The notes below the pieces were generated by a model. It made no database searches and was not told where the DNA came from. It saw only the letters and a program-made list of their open reading frames with translations. 64,000 nucleotides of DNA from Molanna angustata (Eukaryota; Arthropoda; Insecta; Trichoptera; Molannidae): the NCBI GenBank assembly GCA_963576475.1, contig OY754982.1, forward strand, positions 5,353,201-5,417,200. Reading direction: 5' to 3'. This document shows, piece after piece, positions 1 through 9,913 of the stretch (the stretch's first letter is position 1; the number at the start of each line of letters is the position of its first letter). A program made the position numbers and the translations under genes.

Positions 1-1295
1 ATAGCTTTTTTTCAAAAGATTTTTCTATTTTTAATATTAATTTTTCAGAAGATACCTTAAAAATCTTTTAAATCTTTTAAAATGTATTCACTGTATACTA
101 AATTTGTTTTTAAATTCCTGCAATTAGATATGTAATTTAATAATATAAGTATTTTAAAACAAATCAGCCGTATTCAGGACATTTCGGGGGATTTAATTCC
201 ATACGTAATTCCAAAGTAACTAAAGAAGATTTAGTTTGGCTAATCGACTTAAGCTGTACTGACTGAATTATAGATAATGGCAATTAAATCGTTTTAAGTG
301 CAGAGAGAACGTGATGGATGGCGAGGCAGTAGGGGTGATTGACGGGGCGGACGGTGGGGTTGGTAGCAGCAGACATCATCTCCCCTCCACCCAATCCTTC
401 AGTCTGAATTCCATTAGCCGAATTCCTTCGCGACGCCTTCCAAAATATTTTGCCGGTTTATTACATTAACAAAATGTTACGACAAATATTAAAAACAAAG
501 AAAATTCGGTCTACGAAACGATCCTATCGATTTTCAGAGACTAATGACTAATTTTATTGTTTTCGGATTTGAATTGTGCCAAATTTTAAGGGATTCAGAT
601 TGTTTGAACCACGAATGATTTATTTCATTCAATCTATTTCATCCGTCCGATCAGGATCTTTGATGATTACCGAAGGTCTTCGGTCTACCTACAAGGAGAC
701 AAACCATTCGTCGAGTGATTAAGCATTCGCGAGGCTGAAGAAGATGAAGTTGAGCGTAGAATTATTTTTACAAGATATATCAGTGATATTATTATTTCGC
801 TTTGAGGTACCGACTTAGAATAGTTTTAAAAATTTTTTTTATTATAATGTAATAAATTCTGTGGTATCTGGTACTTATAGATAGGTACACAGATATAGTT
901 AATTAACACACGCGTTTAACTTAAACACAATTTATTATAATTACAGTAAATAGATATATACAAGAGTGAAGTACAATAATAAGTTTATGTATGAACCACA
1001 CCGTGAGAGCACTATCATTGATCAATCCCCCTTCCTAACCTCAGACATTCCTTTATATTAAAAACCTTTCTCCCGAAGATTGCCGAATCCCCGTTCGTAC
1101 AATCTCGTTAACCGCTATACAGATTGCCTGATATAAGGCGCAAACATCAATATATCACAACTTCACAAAAACTAATCAAAAAATATTTTATCTATAACTT
1201 TGTTTCAGAATAGATTTAATGTAGTGAAGCAACTATCTTATAATTGTATAATGTTTATTATTATGTTTGAAAAAATAATTAATTAATTAATTGTT
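1..1295. other. Unassigned AT-rich DNA
   Basis: No ORF with recognisable homology, no RNA gene and no repeat that I can match elsewhere in the window, except a possible weak resemblance of about 510-610 to the interior of the inverted-repeat element at 21,985-22,164. A more GC-rich patch lies at about 300-430. Confidence 0.5.
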
Positions 1296-1520
1296 TATAT
1301 TATCATCGTTTTCGGGTGTCCCGTAAAACTCGGGCAATCGAAAATACAACAGAAAACAATAACATCTTACATAGTTCAGCAATGAGGTTCACCATTCATT
1401 CGGAATGTTGAGTTTTTTTGGTGAGACCAGACTAGTATGTGGATATACACACATGCGGCGTGCTTCCTTTCGTAATTTTTTGCACACGCGCGATATGTGT
1501 GTGTGTGTGTGAAGATATAG
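1296..1520 (+). repeat. Dispersed repeat family H, copy 1
   Basis: Shares an ordered series of blocks with copies near 8.9, 39.5 and 55.0 kb: a start near TATTATCATCGTTTTCGGG, then ATCGAAAATACAACAG, a CAATAACATC block, GTTCAGCAATGAGGTTCACC, and GTGAGACCAGACTAGTATGT. A GT-rich tract follows. No coding potential is visible. The type of element is not known to me. Confidence 0.65.
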
Positions 1521-2502
1521 AAATGAGTCCAAATAAAGTCAGAACTAATATTTTTTTTCATTACATATTCCAATATTATTTATATTTTAAATTTTGTGGC
1601 ACCTTTTGAACAATTTCATTGAAGCTGTTATATTTCAGTATAACACCTCACTTTGTTATAAACCAAGAAATAGTATTTGCTATTATTTTACTGGTTTCGA
1701 AGCGACCGTTTCTCTGGACAGATAATAACTCAAATACAATATTTTTTATATCGTCGTTAGCAGAAAAGTAATAATAAGTAGTTAGAAAAAAAGTAATAAT
1801 AAGTAATAAAAATATTTATTTTACAAACACAGAGGCGAGTCATAAATAAATAAATTAGGGCGGTTGCCCAGCGTAAATAATACCATTTATGTTTCTGATC
1901 CATTTTCCGTATTATTTCTCATTATTTATTTCTGCTGGAACAACGTATTACTAAGCTACATAAGTATTTATACAATAAAGGAGAAGAAAATAATAATTTT
2001 CTCAGCCTGAAACAGCATGGCGAAAGGAACGTGGTTGAAATACAATCTTCATTCATTCCATACACTTGCAATTATATCGACATGGGAAACGTGTCGAATA
2101 AAATCATTTAACTTGTTCTCTGCTTTTATATTATGAAATACAAATCAATTGAAATTTTTTTATAGAACTTTACATGATTACTTTAAAATAAGATAAATTA
2201 TTGGTTTTGTTCAATTGCTTAGATAGAATAAAATCGAGTAGTTAATTAATTAATTTATTTTTTTGAACACCCAAAATTTGTTTCGGATTTGTGCATAATC
2301 ACGCCATGTCTCAATTATAATATTAATAATATTCGTTTATTATGCACAAGTAATTACCAAATAACGTGGCGGACTTATTGCCCGAAGGCAACTTCTATCA
2401 GTGAACCACACAAGTAAATACACTTCTGCTTGGGAACGTTTTGATCACAACGGTTACTTTGGTTTTCTCAATTATCCACAAGTTGTTGGTCTTATCCCCT
2501 AA
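1521..2502. other. Unassigned AT-rich DNA
   Basis: AT-rich sequence between repeat family H and the hAT-like element. I see no gene and no repeat shared with the rest of the window. Confidence 0.5.
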
Positions 2503-2510
2503 CAAAATAC

Positions 2511-3658
2511 TAGTGTCCGACCGAAGGTCAGATTTTGGCCGAAGCCGAAGCCGATTGTTCGGCCTTAGCCGTAATAGGTTTGATTTTATTAAAAAAAACG
2601 ATTTAAATAATAAATAATCTGCTTCCGTGACTTAGTTGGTTAGCATGGATATTAAAATGATTAAAAATCGATACGACAATTTACTAGTAGCGAGTAAAAT
2701 TGAACTTTCAAAATTTATTTACATAGTAAAGTATTCTCTTCTTTGATTATAAGAGAATATTTGAATTGGAGAAGATGTAGTGTTAAATTCAAAAACTCTT
2801 GTAGTTTCAATACATGTATTCCAAATACACAACAAATAATTAATACAGAATATTTATATATTTAGTGTAGACAGTAATGCAGTCAAAACCAGAATGAATC
2901 TATACAAATTTTCATTATTCACAACAATTCTTTATTGTTGTGAATCTAATTAAACCTATTGTTTTATTTTAACAATAAATATAATTTCTAGAAACTTCTT
3001 TTAAATTAATTAATAATATCTAAGTATTTAATCTCAAATACATGAGAGACATCTATGGGGAAACCTGGTAAGTTATATTCCAATAAACGAACCACAACAC
3101 AAACTTCAGATAAACACTCTCACTAAATTCCCATAGATGTCACTCCAATATAAATTCAAAATATTAATTATATTATAATATTTTACACATAGTATTTAAG
3201 AGAATTTCTTCCAAAGTATTTTACGACCAAAGTACATATCTAATTGGTACTTTAATGTGAATAAGTACATACATTGTTTTAACAACAACAAAAAAATACT
3301 CACGTTTAATGTTTTACTCACACTTTCTTCTTATTCAAACCAACAAAACACAACACAGTGCACAAACACAAATTATTAATGATGATTAATTATCACGTGC
3401 CTTCAGAACTATTCTTGTTTTGTTTCTGTCGACAGTCGGCACGAGACACTGGGCCAGCCGAATCTATACACCCGCTACACATGTCATGTTCGCGCATGTT
3501 TTTACAAGTTTTAACTGTTTTTAGCGGCTGACAAAAAGCTTCGGCTTCGACCGAAAATTCGGGTTATTTTTGGCCGAAGCCGAAGCCGAAGGTGTTTTTT
3601 TTTTTTGGCCGAAGGTGGCCGAAACCGAAGCAGAAGCCGAAGCTTTGGTCGGACACTA
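2511..3658. mobile_element. Non-autonomous hAT-like transposon with 8-bp TSD
   Basis: The left end reads TAGTGTCCGACCGAAGG and the right end, on the opposite strand, reads TAGTGTCCGACCAAAGC, so the terminal inverted repeat is 12 bp perfect. The element is flanked by a perfect 8-bp direct repeat, CAAAATAC, at 2,503-2,510 and 3,659-3,666. Subterminal DNA at both ends is packed with CCGAAG/CTTCGG motifs, a layout expected of transposase binding sites. Eight-base duplications with short inverted termini are typical of the hAT superfamily. No transposase frame is present in the 1,148 bp, so it would need a helper. A further inverted pair around GACATCTATGGG lies inside at about 3,045-3,142. The superfamily is inferred from TSD length; the boundaries are seen directly. 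Confidence 0.85.
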
Positions 3659-3666
3659 CAAAATAC

Positions 3667-4318
3667 CCAATATTCTTCTTTCCGTGCTAAATTATGTGAC
3701 TTATATTATAAATAAATAATTAGTTCCAGAAAATTATAACGCTATTTAAAGTGGAATAAAAAGAGGCTGCTCAAAGTTATATCGAGGGAAGGTATTTGAT
3801 AATTAAATATGAATATTTTAATTCAACAAAGTTTATTTTTCTTTCAAAAAATGCTCTCAAAATACGTATTAAAGACTGGATTCAATATTTTTTCATTATT
3901 AATTTTACGTACCTATATTTCGAAAATAAAAGGCATTTAATTTCTTTACAAAAATAATAAATTGGTACTGATAACAGCAGAAAAAAGTTGTACGTTATCC
4001 ATTTATTTTTATAAAATAATTGAGGTTTTTTCCAAATATTTTTTTACGTTAATTTACGAAAACAATTTTCCATCGTATTTATTCATGGAAAAACTAATTA
4101 CAACGTGTAATTATTTCATAATAATATGATTGAATATATACTTTATCGATCAGTTATTTAACAATACATTAATAAGAAACATGTTTGATAATCTATTGTT
4201 CCGTAATACATTATTCCGTATTAGGTACATTATTCAAGATTTCATATTTTTACTCCTCACTTACCCAAGGGGAAGTTATGAATTTGCAATTTAAGGCTGT
4301 TTTTTTAATTTCAAATTA
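3667..4318. other. Unassigned AT-rich DNA
   Basis: Only AT-rich sequence with runs of A and T. No gene or recognisable repeat seen. Confidence 0.5.
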
Positions 4319-4560
4319 TCAACTAGTATCATGCTGAGATTTTATTCTGAAAGTTTCATCACAATGTATCTGTGTGTGTGCTATGTACCTACTATGTGCT
4401 ATGTACGGCGTGTTTATTCTACTTTATCGATTATAGATTTTGCAAACTTGTAAATGTAATACTCGCTTAGACCCCATTAGATTTTGAAGGATATATGAAC
4501 AGTGTTTCTCAATTTTTCAGCTGTTAAATATTTCAATGTGACCCCAAGCTAATTCTATTT
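4319..4560 (+). repeat. Dispersed repeat family I, copy 1
   Basis: Matches 44,820-45,090 in the same orientation over blocks such as CATGCTGAGATT, ATCACAATGTATCTG, ATGTGCTATGTACGG, TTTATCGATTA and CATTAGATTTTGAAGGA. The 3' part, AGTGTTTCTCAA followed by GTGACCCC about 37 nt later, resembles the terminal sequence of some hAT elements, but no partner inverted repeat was found, so the class is uncertain. Confidence 0.6.
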
Positions 4561-5329
4561 TTTAGAATTAATCATAATATTTATTTTTATTAGATTCCTT
4601 CATTATATCAAGTTCACAAGGTTTATTGGTAGACTGATGAGAGACAGAAGTGGATGTGTATGAATTTGAGTACTAATGTGTGAAATATCGATTTATGAAA
4701 AACGGGTTAATGCTGATATAATTTCGTTTTATTTGAAAGCCTATAATGTAGTTATAGTAAATACATTTTCAGTTTCAGTATTTTTGTATATTTGTTCTCC
4801 GCGTGACTTATCGACGTCCTCATATTTGTTGAATGAGGATATTCAATTTAAGATCAGCTTATAGCTACGTGACTGTTGTCCCGTATCTACAAATATATCC
4901 ATACCATTCAAGGAATCAAAAATTAAAAGCGAAAATCAAAGAACTCGGATATTTAGTCTTCTAATGTAGAATATAAGAAATATTCAAATATAGGAGAATA
5001 CACAAGATATGAATGATTCCCTGACCTAATATGAAGGTACCTATGTACATATATAATACGGCTTGTCGCCGACTTGGCAGTGATTTGGTATATTACGTTG
5101 TATGAAACATCGCATTATTACTTTTCCGATATCAAGTTACATAATTTCAAATGTCTGTATGTTTCTTTGTCCGCGTAACGCTGCTAAAATCAACTATTAA
5201 CATATCAGGCACATATAAAGAACAAAGAGGTAAAATATAATATAATTACATGCGGTGTAATTCGAGTATTGCTGGCGTCGATTGCTAAATTTAAATATTA
5301 ATTTACTTACTTATAAAGCCATTTTTGCC
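4561..5329. other. Unassigned AT-rich DNA
   Basis: Contains a 62-codon open stretch with no recognisable domain, which I take as chance. No repeat match noticed. Confidence 0.5.
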
Positions 5330-5700
5330 CACTGTTGAACGCATGCCCCCCCCCCCCCCCCCAAATCTCTCCATATATCTCTATCTTGCGCCTTCTGCAT
5401 CCAATCACCTGCCATTCTTTTTATATCATCAGACCATCACGTGGGGGACCTCTTTCTGCTTCTTTTATCTTCGCGAAGTCTCCATTCCACTACCCTTTTT
5501 GTCCACCTCTAGCAAGTCTAGCAACGTGCCCCGCAAAAGACCACTTGAGCTTAGCCACTCTTTCGACGACGTCCGTTACTCCTGACCTTCTACTATCTCC
5601 TCATTTCGTATTCGGTCCGATAGTTCTCCTCATTTCGTATTCTGTCCGATAGTTCTCCTCATTTCTTATTCGGTCCGATGTAGCATCGCTCTTTCATATT
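5330..5700 (-). pseudogene. LINE ORF2 C-terminal remnant
   Basis: On the minus strand one frame reads VTDVVERVAKLKWSFAGHVA and, after frame breaks and stops, a second reads AGDWMQKAQDRDIWR. These match the C-terminal tail after the reverse transcriptase of a large group of arthropod LINE ORF2 proteins (an 'AGHVAR...' block followed by a 'W...AQDR..W' block). The catalytic part of the polymerase is absent, so this is a 5'-truncated, mutated insertion. A run of C (about 5,345-5,362) interrupts the end of the frame, and a 29-bp triplication sits further upstream in the same element. The family name is not certain. Confidence 0.75.
5597..5683. repeat. 29-bp tandem triplication inside a LINE remnant
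   Basis: Three consecutive units beginning CTCCTCATTTC and ending GATAGTT or a variant, at 5,597, 5,626 and 5,655. The period is not a multiple of three, so it shifts the LINE frame and arose after the copy was dead. Confidence 0.85.
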
Positions 5701-6440
5701 TTCTTTGTACTACGTGGAGATTCCTCACGGTCGACTTGATTTAAATTGAATTTAAATATTAGCATAGCATAAACATATATTATTGACTTATAGACGACAA
5801 CCCCATAAAACGCCTCACACTTTCTGTGCCACAAGGTTGAAGGAGACCAGGAAGACCAAGGAGTTTGCGTTGCTTAACCGTGTGCATTTGGAGGCCACAA
5901 GCCTTGAATTCAAAACGAGTTTTTAAGTGCATTGGCGCAACAAACTAGTGCCTAATTCGAGGCAGTATTTGCCTCTTAATCTACACGGAAAGGTAAATAC
6001 GCTTCTCGGTTCTCCTACTTCGTCTCTATTGAAATGCTAATTAAAATTATCATAAAAACTATTTTATGTGTAAAAAAGAACAAAAATATAAATACAAACT
6101 AAATGCATTGACAATCGTAAATCAAATATATAATAGTACTTTTCTCCTTTCTTCTCCAATGGTGTTTATAAAAAATCGAATTTTTAGGTAAACATTAAAC
6201 ATTCGTCATTTTTGTCGGGTTGCAACTAGTTTTACAAAAACAGATAGATATAATAATATTCTATCGATTGGTTCTCTTTTGACCAACAACTTAACAAACA
6301 ACGTAACACATCTTGTGTACATTGCCAATAGATGTCAAAGGAAGGGGTTGAGGACTTGTGAGAGTTGAGCGACAAAGTGTCGCCTAATATTAATATCACC
6401 ATTTTTATCTTTTATCGCATTGGTTAACAATATATCATTT
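5701..6440. other. Mostly unassigned DNA
   Basis: No gene seen. Contains the family K fragment at 6,003-6,048; otherwise AT-rich without a match elsewhere in the window. Confidence 0.45.
6003..6048 (-). repeat. Family K fragment, copy 1
   Basis: Carries TTCTCGGTTCTCCTACTTCG and CGTCTCTATTGA followed by TAATTAAAA, matching the right arm of the inverted-repeat element at 34,554-35,212, with a short internal deletion after TCTCCTAC. Confidence 0.65.
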
Positions 6441-7230
6441 GTATTATCAATATATATTTCTTGGTCAAAATTTGTATTACTAATATATATTAGTTATAAT
6501 TTGTATTATCAATAATATCTTGGTTATAATCAGTATTATTAAAATATATAATGGGTATAATTTGTATTATCAATATATATCTTTGTTATAATTTGTATTA
6601 TTAAAATATATCTTGGTTATAATTTGAATTATCAATATTTTTCTTGGTTATAATTTGTACTATAAATATGTATACTTCTTAATCTTTTGTAATCTTTACA
6701 AACTACTTTTATGTATGTTACATTTAACCTCTGTGCACATTATATATTATGTATCTTCTATGTGTAAATAATTTATATACCCTATTGTATAAAAGTAACA
6801 GCCCCAAAACAGGTTTAGCCTTATAGGGCGTTACTTACTTAACCTAAATATGTACAAATGTTTGTGTATTAACAATAAATAAATATGTCTTGATTATAAT
6901 TTTAACTATAAATATTTGACTTGCTTATTATCTTGGATATATATGTATTATTAAAATGAATCTTGCTTATAATTTGTACTATCGATATACACATACATTG
7001 GTTATAATTTGTATTATTAAAATATATCTTGGTTATAATTTATACTATTATTATTTTACTTGGTGATAATTTGTTTTATAACTATATATGTCTTGGTTAT
7101 AATTTTAATTGTCAATATATAACTTGTTTATAATTTGTATTATCAATATATTATATCTTGGTTATTAGTTGTATTATTAAAGTAAATCTTGGTTATAATT
7201 TGTATTACCAATACCTACCAATTTTGTCAT
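6440..7230 (+). repeat. AT-rich degenerate minisatellite, interrupted
   Basis: Repeats of about 31 bp built on CTTGGTTATAATTTGTATTA followed by TCAATATATAT or TTAAAATATAT. Units run from about 6,440 to 6,672 and resume at about 6,889 until 7,215. The interruption is the family C insertion. Units are diverged from one another, so the array is old. Confidence 0.8.
6673..6888 (+). mobile_element. 5'-truncated LINE-like 3' end, family C copy 1
   Basis: Nearly the same sequence occurs at 33,306-33,510: it starts near TACTTCTTAA, contains CCCTATTGTATAAAAGTAAC and ends AACAATAAATAAATA. Here it splits an AT minisatellite and is flanked by a direct repeat of about AAATATGT, at 6,664-6,671 and again right after the tail. 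A 5'-truncated copy with a TAAA-type tail and a short target duplication is what target-primed reverse transcription leaves. Only 3' UTR-like sequence is present, so the parent LINE is not identified. Confidence 0.7.
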
Positions 7231-7413
7231 CCCCTTATACATATCGATGTTTTAAGGTATTCTTTTCAAGTACAATCAGTATGGAGTTATCTGAGTGATG
7301 ATGATATTTCGTTTTACATTGATGATATTTAAGAAAAAACTAAAAAAATCTTCTTGAACGATATTCATTATGCGTCTTTCAATTTCTTCCTTCCTTTCCA
7401 CATTCCTATAAAC

Positions 7414-7646
7414 AACTTTCGTGGCTCGGTTGGTTGGATATCTGAGCGAAAAGTTTCGGGTTCGATTCCCAGTGGAGACAGAGTTTTCAATTGTGTCTTT
7501 ATTTTGGGATCTGTGTGACGCTAAATATCATTAGTCTCCAGAATGTGGCAACTTGTTATTGGATGTGTGTTGAATATTTTACATAGTTACCTACATGAGA
7601 AGTTACCTACCTAAGTTGCCCGAGAAGGAATACTAAAATAAAAAAT
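7414..7646 (+). mobile_element. tRNA-derived SINE family A, copy 1
   Basis: A pol III type 2 head: A-box-like GTGGCTCGGTTGG and B-box GGTTCGATTCC, then GTGGAGACAGAG, a body with CTCCAGAATGTGGCAACTTG, and a tail TTGCCCGAGAAGGAATAC ending in AAAATAAAAAA. Copies of the same unit occur at 18.9, 24.9, 33.0 and 44.6 kb. It has no coding capacity and would depend on LINE enzymes. Confidence 0.88.
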
Positions 7647-8069
7647 TAATCTACTATCTCTAAACGATTCATGGATTAGTTGGATAAGACTGCCTTATGT
7701 AAACAGACCTGCCTTTATGTAATTGAATACATCAAATCAATAGAGAAAAAGCAGTACCAAAAAATGCACCCTAATTTATTGTGGATCGAATTTTTTCCAT
7801 TAATTAGTATTTACAACTACGAGGGTCGCGATTCAATTTCGTAGTCTGCGAAAATTGTACAAAATATTATTAAATGGTGCGACATTAAAAATGCTTGTGC
7901 TCCTGTTGATGATTACTCGCCGAAGGATACATGACAGATAAATGGCTTTCCATTAGGATAATGGAGAGGGTGCCCTCTCCGAAACGTTACCACCTCCACA
8001 GCGGGTACTCTTCTTGATACACTTCAATTTGTGTATGCAAAAACTGTATGCATCATTAGAGTCAGTTGA
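7647..8069. other. Unassigned DNA
   Basis: Moderately AT-rich sequence with no gene and no repeat match that I noticed. Confidence 0.45.
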
Positions 8070-8400
8070 CAGGGAAAAACCGAAAATGCTCTTTTCATTT
8101 TCGACCGAAACCGAAACATAACAGATTAAGACCGAAAATGTAACTTAACGGAAAACGAATAGGGCCTTTTCATTTCCGACCGATCGAAACAGAAACATAA
8201 CGGATCAAGACTGAATCTCGACGGAAAACCAATAAGCTCTTCTCCTTACCTTATCCTTTCCAACATCCCGAAACCGAAACTTAACGGAAAACCGATTAAG
8301 CATTTTTCATTTCCAACTAACCAAAACCGAAACTTAACGAATCAAAACCGAAACTAAAATTCGCCGGAACCAATCCTTGGCCGAATCTCACCTAAACCAA
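8070..8400. repeat. Degenerate CCGAAAC-rich tandem repeats
   Basis: Imperfect repeated blocks combining TTTTCATTTCCGACC, GAAACCGAAAC or GAAACATAAC, and ACGGAAAACCGAT or close variants; about four can be picked out, spaced roughly 60-95 bp apart. The CCGAAAC motif recalls the CCGAAG-rich subterminal DNA of the hAT-like element at 2.5-3.7 kb, but no TIR or TSD was found. Confidence 0.6.
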
Positions 8401-8862
8401 AACCGACTTCCGTCGGTATATACTGTTAGGAATGAAATCGGTCGGTGTACCCCAAGGCTCTGTAGATTGCCCTGTCAGGGAAGCTGCTGGAAGCATGAGG
8501 GGAAGATCTGAATTATTGCACGTTGCATCTTGTATGACACTCTCTATTAAATGAAAAAAAGAAAGAAAAATGCAAAAGACATGACGCACAATAACACACA
8601 CACACTAGATGTAATTGTATTTGCGATTTCAGTTAAAAAATACGAATTTCATTATTAATAAGAATTTATTTTTGTTATTAGATAATTCTGTTATTTGATT
8701 ATTAAAATATTTATATTATGGCATATACATATTTTATTTTAATATATCTAAAATTATCAACATTTTTAAAAAATAACATAACTCCTTATATCTTATAACT
8801 TCTAGCAACTTTTAGCATGATAAATTGTATTATTTTTAAAATTAAGAGTAATATTTGTTTAA

Positions 8863-9040
8863 TTCAGCAATGAGGTTCGCCGCCGATTCTGAATATTGAA
8901 CCTTTTTAGGTAAGACGAGACTGGTGTCTGAGAATATATGTATATTTCATGCTTCCTTTTATAATAAGGTAATACACACCCTCACACTTGCCTCTGGTTA
9001 CCCCACACTGTGGGATATGCCGTGATGGTTTGTGTGAATG
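8863..9040 (+). repeat. Dispersed repeat family H, copy 2
   Basis: Begins at TTCAGCAATGAGGTTCGCC and ends with CACACTGTGGGATATGCCGT, matching copies 4, 5 and 6. The end contains a short palindrome, CCACACTGTGG. A TTC-repeat run follows at about 9,051. Confidence 0.7.
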
Positions 9041-9306
9041 TATGTATATTTCTTCTTCTTCTTGTTCTTTCATTAGGCTCAGCGGCCTTACTCTCCACTG
9101 CAAATCCGATCCCAATACGATCCGACTCGCTAAGAACCTACCTTTGTAACGGAGAATGAATGCGGTAGGTAGGTATGTTTAAATTTGGTTTAAATAGTAT
9201 TAGTCGTTCATTTGAATGTACGCAGGCGACAGATAGGTAAGTTCTAAATGAAAATTTGAAATCGGGATAAGATTCGAGTTTGAAGAGTAAGGCTACAGGG
9301 CCTGTT

Positions 9307-9390
9307 TTATGCTGCATTTTCAGCCTCCTGTGATGTGGTCTGCCAACTATCTCGCCATCTTTTTGGTGGGCGTTCTCGTGGTCGAGACCC
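9307..9390 (-). pseudogene. LINE C-terminal tail fragment (GRP-KRW-DSW type)
   Basis: In the minus frame from 9,390 down to a stop at 9,307-9,309 the peptide contains RPRERPPKRWRDSWQTTSQE, the same tail as at 40.2, 42.4 and 44.4 kb. It is the extreme C-terminus of a LINE ORF2; polymerase motifs are missing. The longer open frame covering 9,138-9,392 is a different, out-of-frame reading and is not the gene. Confidence 0.7.
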
Positions 9391-9436
9391 AAATATACTT
9401 ACGTACGTATCTGGCATGACACGAGAAGAAGAAGAT

Positions 9437-9913
9437 GGTTCGATCTTTTCTAATTGTGTAAATTTCAATTTATGTATTTGATAAAATAATGTTTTTTTTA
9501 GCTTCGAAAAAAAATACCTTCATGGTCTTACATCCGTATTTAGAGAGGAAGAATCTCACGCCTCAATTTTTCTCTTTATTTGTCTCTGTTAAAAATGGCT
9601 CGATTCTCAACGGCAAAACAGTTTATCGCGTTTTTAAGTCGGAATTTGTGAGACTATTGACACAAAGACAACTTCTTTATGGGTCCATGTTAATGAGCCC
9701 TTTTAATTCAATTAAGTACATATTATTCATACATTTAGACACGTGGGGTATAAATAGTTATATGATCCAGTAGTCGATGATTCCCCTCCGCCCTCCTCCC
9801 CACACCTTTCTCCCTTCCCATCCTGTTTTCAAAATTGTTAAATGTCATAAAATATCTGTTTTTTTTTTTTAAATTAATTTCTGGCGTTCCACCCGATATC
9901 GAGTGATATAGCC
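9437..9913. other. Unassigned DNA before the satellite
   Basis: Includes a 94-codon open stretch without recognisable domains and a pyrimidine-rich tract around 9,780-9,830. No repeat match found. Confidence 0.45.
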
